Below are positions 30,950-41,916 of a stretch of 64,000 nt of DNA, piece after piece (the first letter of the stretch is position 1; each line of letters opens with the position of its first letter). Source of the stretch: Cunninghamia lanceolata (lineage: Eukaryota > Streptophyta > Pinopsida > Cupressales > Cupressaceae). The position numbers and the translations under genes are program-made. The stretch lies in contig BSBN01000242.1 in assembly GCA_027924645.1 (NCBI GenBank), positions 2,914,001 to 2,978,000 of the forward strand, in the 5' to 3' direction. The notes under the pieces were generated by a model. It did not search any database. It worked only from the letters and a program-made list of their open reading frames with translations, and was not told the origin of the DNA.

Positions 30950-32453
30950 TCAAAAGAAAAACACTTGCAATACATTCCATTGATTCACCAGCTGCCTTAG
31001 CTTGGGCCGTGTCAGCAGTTTCTACCAGGGCGTTCCGTTGCATGGACATATGATGTCTGATGGTATACGTGGCAACACTCCAATGCTTCTACATCTTATA
31101 GATATGTGCAACCATGCTTAGTTATAAGCACACTACATACAATTGAGAATAGAAGGAAATTTGGGTGCTAGAGTTGGGATGATCTGGACGTAATGTTGGG
31201 ATTTGCAACATTTACAGATGTTGAAATGCAGAGCCATGCCAAGAAGGCTGCCATGCTGAGCTCTGTCACTTATTTGAATTATGTTTCTTCCACTATGGTT
31301 AGTGTAGCCACCTGACAATCTGTAGACAAGGCAGATTCATTGAAAAGATTCAAAGATCTTCAAGCAAATGCAAACAATATTTGATGCCTTGGAAAATCGT
31401 TATAGTCTCTGTCAGACAATAAAGTTGAAGTGCTCAAAGTTGATATAACGTGCATGGAAATTGAGAATTCATTTAAAAGGACGCGGCCTTGCTGGGAGAA
31501 GGGATAATATCTTATGTTATAAATCTCTGCAGATATGCATGAAACAGATTTGCCGAAGAAGCTCAAAACTTCTGCAAATACGATGTGGAAGATATTATTG
31601 TTGAGAGTGCCCGAGTCATCATGCCTGTAAACAGTGAAAGCATTAAAGGTCGTCACTTCACAAAGAGATATTATCTTAAGAAAGCAGCATCAACTCTGTC
31701 AGCATTCGAGTTTTTCACATAGAAATGTTGGGTGGTGAAGCCACTCTTCCACTCTTCGGTTACTCTGCCAACTCTGCGGTTACTTTGCTGCTGAGGCAGA
31801 TTACGTGTGCATGTTGTATGTTGGCTATTATTAGATATTAAGGGAGTGGAGTGTAATTGCTGTAGGAGTATATATAGATGTTGAAGCAGTGTTGTATTCT
31901 GTATTTTAATAGAAAAGAGAAATCCTCTACTTATTTGTGGATGTAGTTTGAAAAGGTGAACCACGTTAAAAACGTGTCAATTATCTCCCTGTGTTTTGTT
32001 TTGTTTATTTACTTTCGCTGTTGTGATTTTATCTGTTTATTTTCTATTTTCTTTTACAAGAAAAAGCTTTAGAAACATTCAAAGCAAATGCAATTAGTAT
32101 TTGTAAAGGCCACCTTCGCCATCATTTCCAGCTCATACCAAAAATCAACAGCATAACGGAAGCTTCGTGACAAAATATAGGTTTGAGAATATGAAGTGCC
32201 TTGATGGACAAATATGCACGTAAAATCCGAATGCATAGATAAATTGTGCAAGCTGTTGCAAGGATCGCATAATATGTACAAGATGGTTTTGTTGAAAGGG
32301 ATCGAAACTTCCAAGCAAATGTGAATTGACAGGTATAAGTTCAAATTCCATCTATTCCTTGTCAGCGGATTCTCGGCTTGGAGACCGCACATTACTAAGA
32401 AAAAGGAGCGTTTCATACTTAAACCATGATGGCGGATATGCTCGAAACAGATT
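30950..32453 (+). pseudogene. PPR (PLS-type) pseudogene, left part
   Basis: Degraded repeats on the plus strand echo the motif NGxVEEALETFKQMQLAG: GRFIEK and FKQMQ-like at about 31337-31380, ALETFKANAI-like at 32068-32105, another at 32290-32345, and GYARNRLVEEL across the Gypsy3 insertion point. Stops and frameshifts are frequent, so few residues per repeat remain. The gene is split by a solo LTR (31726-32058) and by Gypsy3 (32454-46494), and resumes at 46500. PPR proteins act in organelle RNA editing and processing. From 30640 to about 30950 I see nothing. Confidence 0.55.
31726..32058 (+). mobile_element. Solo Copia-type LTR
   Basis: A 333-bp sequence with TGTTGGG ... TTTTACA ends is flanked by a perfect 5-bp target duplication AGAAA (31721-31725 and 32059-32063). 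It has a TATA box (GTATATATAGATG near 31870) and the GTGAACCACGTTAAA segment common near the end of plant Copia LTRs (about 31956-31970). No internal region is present, so it arose by LTR-LTR recombination. It sits inside the PPR pseudogene. Confidence 0.88.
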
Positions 32454-35400
32454 AGTCACAACTCAATTTTTTTGAATTTTGAATTTGAAAAATAAATATA
32501 GTTTCATTTAAAAAAAAAACAAAATAATAAACAAGTTTAAATGTCAAATGGGGTAAGGACACTTCTAGAATGAGCATTAATAAGGAACCTTCCCTCCATT
32601 CCTCAAGTCAAGACCCCAATTTATGAGATGAATCCATTTTCTCCTTAAAATTTATTACCATTGGAAAATTTGAGGATACATTAAAGATTTGTAAGTCCAT
32701 TTCCACAAGCATTGAATGGCAACTTAGAAAATGGAGAGGAAGCATTTAAGATGAAGACTTGACTGAAGACTTGGAGTTCTTCCATGAGGGTCAAGTTTTT
32801 CTATAAATTTGCTTGGATTGTAAGGAAGAAGTTTTTAATCTCTAGTTTGGGAGTGCTGGAGAAATTTGTATGAGCTCCCTCCTTCATTATTTTGTTTTGT
32901 TTATCTTGAATGAGTAGTTCTTGCATTTTGTTAATTAATTTTAGTTCAATTCATGTTCATGATATGTTGCAAATTTAATAACTGTGTTGAAGTTTTTATG
33001 AAAGTTTTTGATGAATAGAGATAGCATTTGTTGAAATAAACCCCCTTAACCCAATTGCTTCTCCTCTCTGCCCCCAGCCCTCAGCCTTCTGTCGTCCATA
33101 CCCTATTCAATACCCTGTTTTAATACCCTGTGACCATGCACTGACAAGGAGGACGTTAGCTATAGTTGTGGAATTTGGCTTTATACCTGCCAATTTCATT
33201 TATTTAAAAATTTCTAAATCCCTTTTCAACGAATTCATTTAGTGTGATCATACAGCCATTGCATTTCATGAGCTTACGTCTCGGTTGGGCTGCTGTGCAT
33301 CCACTCTGTCCGTGGGTTAATAGATGACCATACCCTGTTTCTAAGCTATGAGCTACGGAGGATGCTGGCAAAGGTTGAGGAGCCTGGCTTTACATTTGCC
33401 AATTGCTTTTGCTTGAAAGTTTTTAAAGCCTTTTCATCAAATCCATCTTTTGCAAGTCCTACAGTTGTTGCAACCCATGAGACAACATTTCTTTGAGGGA
33501 TTTTTTCAAACAGTTTATGTGCTTGCGTATGCTTCTACAATTTGTATACACGTGTGTCAGGGCATTTGCAACTACAAAATCTAGTATTTCCTTTATGCTC
33601 TAATGTAGGTCCATGCCCTGTTCTAAAGCTCCCATGTAGGCACAGACAGAGCGGATACTGGCAAAGGTTGTGGATTTTAGAATTGCACCTACCAATTACA
33701 TTTGCTTAAATGTTTTTAGAGACTTTTCAACAAATCCATTTTATGAAATTCTTGCAATCATGCATCCCACGAAAAAGACCTCTCTCTGAGGCATTTTGTC
33801 AAATGGTTCACATTCTTTACAACATCCGACAAATTTTTCCCTTCGTTATACCCTGTTCCCTAACTTCAGTTTGTGCACAGGCAGGGAGGACGATTGGTAA
33901 AGGCTGAGTGATTTGACTTCATGCCTGCCCATTTCATTCGCTTGAAAGTTTCTAAAGCCTTTTCAACTAATCCATTTTGTGATACCCTACAATCCTTGCA
34001 TTTCACGAGATGACATTTCTTTAAGACATTCTGTCAAAACAATTGATGTGTCTTGTCTATTCTTCTACATTTTGTACAATATCAGGAGAAATTCCTTCCT
34101 TCTTTGCAAATCTCTCCAAACTAAACTTTCTTCAACTGTAGAAGACAGACATGGTCACTATTGTTGGAATTTTATATGATTGGGTAGAAGAATGTAGAAG
34201 GTAAATATGTCTGATTCTAAGCCAATTTTGATTTATATTAGATGTTGAATCTTTTAAAATATAGTCTCAATAGGAATAAAAGTGATATGACATATTTAGT
34301 TTTCTTTGGTTGTAATCTCCATACAATAAGACTATAACTATTGTTCGAACCACTGTAATTCTACAAATTTAAATCTTTAGTAATTCTTTTGAGAACTTGT
34401 AACATAGACACAGCCTATAATGGAATTGCCTTGTAAAAATATTTTTTAGACTATTAAGTGGGAAAATGAATCACCTTATTTGACACACAAGTCTTAGCAG
34501 GATGAATAATTAGATGCCATTACTTATAGAAATATGAATTTGTAGTCAAAATAAATATAGGCATAATTAATTATGTAATAATAAAATATTTAGCCTTAAT
34601 AATTATAAACGGACTTAGATAATAGATTAACTTTACATTTCTATCCCCTCATTTCTTGAACAAACAACCATATGCTTAATTATTGTTATAGACCAATAAA
34701 TAAAAAAATGTCATCTTAATATGTATGCTCCCTTGGATAAGAATACACTAAATTTACTTAAATCAACAATAAGGTTTACTAAGGAAAACAAAAGTAAATA
34801 AACTAAATTGCCCCTTAAGCATAATGTTTCAAAAACAAAGGTCTTCCAAATGGATGAATGCAATAAACAAACATGAAATATGTGGATGGGTACTTTGTAG
34901 ACTTTGATAATTGATCAATGGTACCCTATTGCTCAATACTATTGATAAAACCAATAATAGTGTTACACACTCCAATCCTAACTATTTAAGCAGATATTGG
35001 AAATCAATTATACGACAAAGTGAAGGATAGAGTCCCCTTATATGAGTTTACGTTTCCTTGGATAATAATGGAAGAAGTATAATGTTTTATTAGAATATCT
35101 TAATGAACAATATTGAACTAATGATATCATCAAGGAAATACATAAACTTTTATTTCTTGGGAATATATTTCAACATAAAGGGTTGGGTCAAATATTTAGT
35201 AGAAGCCTATAGTGAGAATCAAAGATGGATTGCAATAATTCTTTATACAATTGTAAATCTTAAATGCTTTAGAAAGAACAAAATGAAAACCCAGTGTTTT
35301 GAAACAATTTCCCCTAATCTCAAAATGTGATCGAAGAACCCCTCATTTGACCTATGAATTAGAAATCAACATTATTTAGGAATTGTTAATTCTCAACTAA

Positions 35401-37038
35401 AGAAGTTGAGTTAAATTCATGTGGGATAACTTATCCTGTTATGATTACAAGCCTTAATTTGGTTTCAAATAATTATGCAAGGAAATGATCTAGTATCCTA
35501 CTCTTGGAACAAAGATTAATTTGATATGTGATTATACATCATTGTTTTACCTTGAATAAAGATCACTTGATATACGAGAAATTAACTATCATATCACCTT
35601 GAAACTGAATGAATAAATATCTTTTCTAATTTATGTTTGTGATTAACGTAAGTGAATTAGTATTTTCTAAAATTATGTTTACAATTGTTTGAATGTCGTT
35701 ACTTTACTCTTCCTTATGTATTTATGAATGGATCAAAACATCTAGCCTTATTCTTTACATGCAAGCAAAGAAGTTTAATTCTTCTCATTTCCTTATAAGC
35801 TATCCTATAAGTTTTCTTTTCTATATAGGTAAACCTTGTAAAAAAATGTCCAAACTGAAACATTCGCAGTGTTCAGTATTTGCGGTACCTCTGGGTCATG
35901 TTTACGGGTAATGCCGTCGCATTGAACCAAGTACCTCGCGCCTAACATAGCTGCAACAATGACGTCTGGGCACCGTCCCTCTAAATCATCATGGAGTAAT
36001 AAGGAACATGTCTAAGTTAAATTCGTAGGAAAGGAAAATCTCATCGGATACGTCACTAAAAAGATTAATTGAAAGCAAAGGTGAGACTATCAAAAATTGT
36101 TGTAGGACGATTAGTGGGAAGACCTCGTCAAGGAAATATGTGTGTTAGGTAAACTATTCACACTTGAAAACCTAAACCTTAAACACTCCCAGGAGGTGTG
36201 TTTGCAAAATAGTTTCTTAGGAATTCCATCCATTGTATCACTCGAGTGGGTGGCAATCGGCGAAGAGTTGTGTACCCACTCACAACTACATTAAACATAG
36301 TACAAGACAGAACTACATGTTCGCATTCATCGTGTAGATCGCATCCGAAGAGGGCCTTGATCTTGTGGATACAGGGTATGTAGGTAGTCTGGACGGTGAA
36401 AGATGCCACAGTACTCAAGTCCCTCAGATATAGTATACTTCTTTATAATCAGCTTCATAATCTCGATCCCTAGTTTAAAGGTTATCTAGGTAACTTAAGA
36501 ACTCTCCTAGTACTCAGATGAATCCCTGGGGTGGATTACTTGTACCTGGCGTTGCCATAAACTGAGGTGAGTACAAGTTGATGTTATGTGTTCCCTGGTT
36601 GACATCCTTAGTACAGTGTCTGGGCAGACTGTGGTCCCCAAGAAGTGACTCATGAACCTGTATTGGTCCCAAGGGTGTCAGAAGTCTTTGGCCAGAGCAT
36701 AATGATTCCTGTCCTATTTAGCCCGATTGGCTGTTGTGATTATTTATCCTGGATTGGATAGAGTATTGGTCTATTTGACCCACTAAGCCTTTTGGCCACT
36801 ATTTCTTCTACCCGAATCAGGTAGCGATAAGGTCCGTTAGACCTGGTTCTGTATGAACCTATTTTCCCAAAGGATAGAAGAGCCCAGGTTGGCTTAAGAA
36901 TGTTCTGTTTTGAACATATAGCCATTTTGGCTGAAGTTTTTCCTGAGTACTCAATCAAAGTCTTGATATATCTCATAAGAACTTGTTAATAAAGTAAAAT
37001 TTTTGAAAATTTGAGTTTGGACTGAGCAGGTCCTTACA
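32454..37038 (+). repeat. Gypsy3 left LTR (4585 bp)
   Basis: It starts AGTCACAACTC, where the right copy has TGTCACAACTC, so the terminal TG is lost, and ends GGTCCTTACA. A TATA-like CTATAAATTT is near 32794, about 340 bases in, implying a very long transcribed R-U5. The PPR-derived part is at about 33050-34150. The 34150-37038 remainder is AT-rich, then a GC-richer block near 35880-36500. I see no gene there. Confidence 0.93.
33050..34150 (-). pseudogene. PPR gene fragment inside the Gypsy3 left LTR
   Basis: On the minus strand this 1.1 kb reads as several degraded PLS-type PPR repeats, the same as in the right LTR (42500-43610) with small differences. Typical pieces are VEKALETFKQM-like and LHQ/SLH-like motifs. 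It is antisense to the element. Its presence at the same place in both LTRs means it was part of the LTR when this copy transposed. Confidence 0.7.
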
Positions 37039-37040
37039 TG

Positions 37041-37051
37041 TGGTATCAGAG
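37041..37051 (+). other. Gypsy3 primer-binding site
   Basis: TGGTATCAGAG lies two bases after the left LTR and matches the initiator-tRNA-Met-type PBS. Confidence 0.85.
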
Positions 37052-37212
37052 GATGGTTCAAACACTCGGCCTGGAGGCCTACTAACTCAAAATCAATAAT
37101 AATTGGTATTTAAGATTAGAATTGTGACAGATTTAATTACAGTCAATTTACATGTTGTAAACCAAAAATTGTAGCAAGTGGTAAATCACCTCTCTCCTTG
37201 TTTCAAAATTAA

Positions 37213-38475
37213 ATGGCGAGAACCCAAAATTTCTGAGATCTGCATGGAGAGGAACCGGTCAACCAAGAACCAGTTGAAAACCCACCTGAGAACCCAAATG
37301 CTGGTATAGAAGCAATTATTCAGTTGTTGACAGAACAGAGAGAAAAGTTGGAAAACCTTGAGAAAACTATACAAGACTTAAAGACTAGACAGGGGACCAT
37401 AGAAAACATTCTGGAACCTGAAGATGAACATCAAGGTGCGGAAGTACACATAGCTCAAACAACTAATGAGCTAGAGGGTCCTACGTCTCGGCAGGAAACT
37501 ACCACTCTAGATATCTCACAAGACCTCAAGAAGATAACTCCTCCTAAATTTGACAGTAAACATGTGGGGGATGCTGTAGAAGGATGGCTCACCAAAATGG
37601 AGAAATATTTTGAACTAAGAAACTACTCAAAGAATATCAAGGCAAACTGGGGAGCTTATTAATTAGAGGGAGAAGCTACTAGTTGGTGGATAAACATAAA
37701 GGAACAATATTGTTATTCAAAGGAAAACCTAACTTGGAGGCAGTTTGTGAGCCACTTCCGTGAGAGATGGCTTCCACAACTATTTTATGATGAGAAGATG
37801 ACTGAATTTCTCAATCTTAGACAAGGAAATCTCACAGTCCAACAATATTGGGATAGATTTGCGAAGCTACTGAAATATGTTCCTATCTATCAAAAGGATG
37901 AAAGGTCTCGGGCAAGGAAGTTTCTTTTGGGGTTGAATACTGATATTGGGGCAGAATTGGATATGTTTGCCCTTGAGAACATGAATCAAGTCTTAGAAAA
38001 GGCACTCAAATAGGAAAAGAAATTACAGGCACTATCAGTGGCAAAGCAAAACTTTTGGGACAAACAATTTTCCTTCAAAAGGAAATTAGACAATCGGGGC
38101 AACAGAGGAGCTCAGAAGAATAGGAGGAGAGACTGGGGTAGAACAGAAGCTGCTGGTAATCAAGATCACAAGAATAATTACAATAGTAATGGGAATGCAC
38201 CACCTCAAATTTCTAATGGACCCCTCGGTGGATGTTTTATGTGTGGAGGCAATCATTATGCAAGGGATTGTTTAAAAAGGAATGGGTACAATCAGCCACA
38301 GCAACCTCGGCAACATCAAATACATGCTGTCATTGGAAATCAACAAACTCACCATCAAAATGTACCTATGGAGACAAGAGGTATGCTTTTTGGTAAACCC
38401 ATAACTATTTTGATAGATACTGGTTCCTCCGAGAATTTTATTTCCCCAGAATTGGTAAGAAGAATGTCTTTGTAA
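37213..38475 (+). pseudogene. Gypsy3 gag and protease
   Basis: From ATG 37213 (MARTQNF) the frame carries a helical start, a retrotransposon-gag domain (PPKFDSKHVGDAVEGWLTKM, then GEATSWW and WRQFVSHFRERWLP), a Lys/Arg-rich part, one CCHC knuckle (CFMCGGNHYARDC, about 38234-38272) and the protease start ILIDTGSSENFISPE (38408-38450). In-frame stops are at 37231, 37660, 38011 and 38473. All parts stay in one frame, so decay is by point mutation only. Confidence 0.9.
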
Positions 38476-38484
38476 ACTAAGAAT

Positions 38485-40410
38485 ATGGAATCATCATGGA
38501 TGGTTCAGTATGGCGACAAGGCTATATGGAAGGTGAACAAGTACATAAGAGAAGCCCTCGTTAAGTTTCCTGAATTAGAAACCAAAGCTGACTTATATGT
38601 CGCACCCTTGGGAGTCTATGATGTCATAATCAGAATAAGTTGGCTAACGAGTCATAAGGCTAATGTAGATTGCTATAACAAGGTGGTGGAGTATGTAGAT
38701 GATAAGGGGTGTAGAGTTAGGATCCAAGGAATTTACAGACCTATATCAGTGGGGACCATTTCTGCTATGCAACTAAAGAAGGCAAGGCAAAAATGAGGAA
38801 ATCAGATATTCTTAGTATCTTTAGATGAGGAGGGAGAAGAGAAAGAAGCCCCTACCTTTGAAAATAGTCAGTTCCTTTGGGACTACAAAGATGTGTTTCC
38901 TGAAGAACTACCTGGATTACCTCCTAAAAGGGAATTTGATTTTTCAATCAATATATTTCCTAGAACCACACCTATATCTAAAGCCCCATATAAGATGAAC
39001 ACCACAGAACTCCAAGAGTTAAAAATACAATTGCAAGAATTGCTAGAGAAAGGGTTGATAAGGCCTAGTGTATCACCTTGGGGAGCACCAGTCATATTTG
39101 TAAAGAAGAAGGATGGGACACTAAGGTTGTGCATTGACTACAAAATGTTGAATAAGACCACCATAAAGAACAAATATCCCTTGCCTCGTATTGATGATCT
39201 ACTTGACGAAATGAGAGGAGCCTCAGTGTTCTCCAAAATTGACCTTCACTCAGGCTATCATCAATTAAGAATAAAGGAAGAAGACATCCCAAAGACAATA
39301 TTTAGGACTAGGTATGGCCACTATGAATTCACTGTAGTTCCATTTGGGCTAACAAATGCTCCAGCTGCCTTTATGAATCTAATGAATAGTGTGTTCCATA
39401 ATTTTTTGGATAAGTTTGTGATTGTGTTTCTGGATGACATTTTAATATATTCCAAGGATGAAGAGGAACACTTAGCCCATCTACAGGCAGTCTTACAAAG
39501 GTTGTGGAAGTATAAGTTGTTTGGGAAGTTATCCAAATGCTGCTTCATTGAAAAGAGGGTTCACTATTTAGGGCATATCATTTCAGCTGAGGGTATAGCA
39601 GTAGATCCTGATAAAGTAAAAGCCATCACTGAATGGACTATACCTACAAATGTGACCGAAGTAAGAAGTATTATGGGATTGGAAGGGTACTACAGAAGGT
39701 TTGTAAAAGACTTTTCAAGGATAGCCAATCCAATCACATCCTTGCAAAAGAAGAAGAAAAAGTTCATTTGGACTAAGCAATGTGATAAGGCATTTCAAGT
39801 ACTGAAGGAAAGGCTAACGCCACCTCCAATTCTAAAAGTGCTTGACCCTAATGGTAACTTCGCAGTAGTAACAAATGCATCCATAGAAGGACTAGGAGGA
39901 GTTCTTTTCCAAGGTGAAGGAGTAGTGGCTTATGAATCATGGAAACTAAAAATCCATGAAGTCAATTACGCCCCCCATGACCTTGAACTTGCAGCCATAG
40001 TTCATGCCTTGCAAAAATAGAGACATTTCTTGTTGGGAAAACCATTTGAGCTTAAAACAGATCATCAAGGACTAAAATATATCTTCACTCAACCTCATTT
40101 GAATGCAAGACAGAGAAGGTGGTTAGAGTTCCTAAGTGAGTATGATTTTGATATTCAATATATCAAGGGAAAAGAAAATAGGGTGGTCGATTCTCTTAGC
40201 AGGAGGAGGCATATAATGGCCATATCCAACTTGCACATAGACCTAAAGCAACAAGTATTCTCCAAGAAGAAACATGACCCATGGTACACTCAGGTTAAGG
40301 CATCTCTAGCTAATACCTCTGTGGAACCTAAGTATGTGGATTATGCTTTTGATTCTGATGGACTAATGAGGTACCAGGGAGAATATACCTTCCTGATAAT
40401 GCGGAACTAA
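38485..40410 (+). pseudogene. Gypsy3 protease end, reverse transcriptase and RNase H
   Basis: It continues in the frame of gag. The protease end and linker occupy 38485-38796 (stop at 38794). RT follows, with [18 protein letters not shown] at about 38893, [20 protein letters not shown], the catalytic [10 protein letters not shown] near 39426-39455, and [15 protein letters not shown]. RNase H has a VVTNAS start where TDAS is usual, so its first Asp reads as Asn, and LKTDHQGLKYI after a TAG at 40018. The connector IKGKENRVVDSLSRRR ends near 40210. A missing base near 40375 throws the frame. The 375-codon RT stretch (38893-40020) is fully open. Confidence 0.92.
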
Positions 40411-41679
40411 GGGGTATGATCTTGATAGAGGCACATAAGGCTCCATATTTAGGACATCCAGGAGTGAATAAGATGTATGCAGACCTCAAAAGATTATATT
40501 TCTGGCTAGGAATGAAGAAGGATGTGGTAGACATAGTTGCCAGATGCCTATAATGCCAAAGGGTTAAGGCAGAACATGTGCACCCAGCAAGACTTCTTTA
40601 TCCACATGATGTACCTTTCTATAAATGGCAGGTCATAAGTATGAATTTTGTCCAAGGGCTACCGATGACATCTCATAGGCATAACTGTATTTTGGTGGTG
40701 GTAGATAAACTCACTAAAGTTGCCCACTTCATACCAGGAAACCTAACAGATGATGCACCAGCAGTAGCAAAAAGGTTCATAAAGAAAATTTTTAGGTTGC
40801 ATGGAATTCCTGAGAAAATCATCTCTGATAGAGACACAAAGTTCACTTCTAGATTTTGGACCACATTGCAGGCTGCCTTAGGAACATAGTTGAATTTCAG
40901 CATAGCCTATCATCTTGAGATAGATAGACAAACAGAAAGAACCAACCAAATTCTGGAAGACCTCCTTTGTATGTATTACATGGATCAATAGACTAAATGG
41001 GAGGAATATATGCCATTAGTTGAGTTTGCCTATAACAATTCCTTCCAAGTAGCAATAGGTATGGTGCCCTTTGAAGCTCTCTATGGGAGACCTTGTCAAA
41101 CACTTTTGAGTTGGGATAAACTGGAAGATAGGATCCTAGTTGGCCCTGAAATGTTGAAGGATATGGATAATCAGGTGCAACTTATTCGACAGAAGTTGAA
41201 GGAAGCCTTGGATCACCAGAAAAGTTATGCAGATAAGAATAAGACACCCAGAAGATTTCAAGTTGGTGAAAAGGTGTTCCTAAGAGTCCGACCTCATAAA
41301 AGTTCCATCTCTTTTGGAAGGAAGTCAAAGCTAGCTCCTCGCTATGTCAGGCCTTTTGAAATACTTGAGGAAATCAATCCTATAGCTTACCGCTTGGCCT
41401 TACCTCCAGCACTGAGCTGAATTCATGATGTGTTCCATGTATCCTTGTTAAAAAAGTATATACCTGACCCTAAGCATATTCTTAATTGGAATGCTTTGTA
41501 GGTGGAGGAACCTGGTACAATAACAATAGAGCCATGCAGAATTATCGAGAGGCATCAGTTCCAACTCCGCAATAGGATAGTGGATCAATCTAAGGTCCTG
41601 TGGGACCAGTACTCACCTGAGAACGCTACATGGGAAGACACAATGGAAATGCAACAGCTCTATCCACACTTATTTTGAA
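40411..41679 (+). pseudogene. Gypsy3 integrase with C-terminal chromodomain
   Basis: In the shifted frame the zinc-binding part (HKAPYLGHPGVNKMY; a Cys codon pair near 40545-40560) precedes the core. The first catalytic position reads MNFVQG instead of MDFVxG, so the Asp is Asn. The second Asp (ISDRDTKF) and the Glu (QTERTNQ) remain. MPLVEFAYNNSF follows, then KVFLRVRPHKSS and IHDVFHVSLLKKY. The last 45 residues (IIERHQFQLRNR, VLWDQYSPENATWE) match the chromodomain-like tail of plant chromoviruses, which steers insertion to chromatin. Stops at about 40551, 40888, 40990 and 41418. It ends at TGA 41677. Confidence 0.9.
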
Positions 41680-41904
41680 TAAACTCTAGTCATTTATAAG
41701 CTCGACAAATTTCAAATTTTGATTAAAGACAATGATGTTTAGATGATACAGACAATTACACTTAATCTATGATAAACTGCTTTGTTGAAGGATGGACTTT
41801 AAAAGTAGATAAATATATTGATGTAAGCAACGCTTATTTCTATGGATTTATATGTATATTTTTTGATTTTATTTCTAACATGCATCGGGATGATGCATAA
41901 ATTT

Positions 41905-41916
41905 AGGGGAGAAGGA
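41905..41916 (+). other. Gypsy3 polypurine tract
   Basis: AGGGGAGAAGGA abuts the right LTR start (TGTCACAACTC at 41917) and would prime plus-strand DNA. The preceding 41680-41900 is a non-coding AT-rich 3' stretch. Confidence 0.85.
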
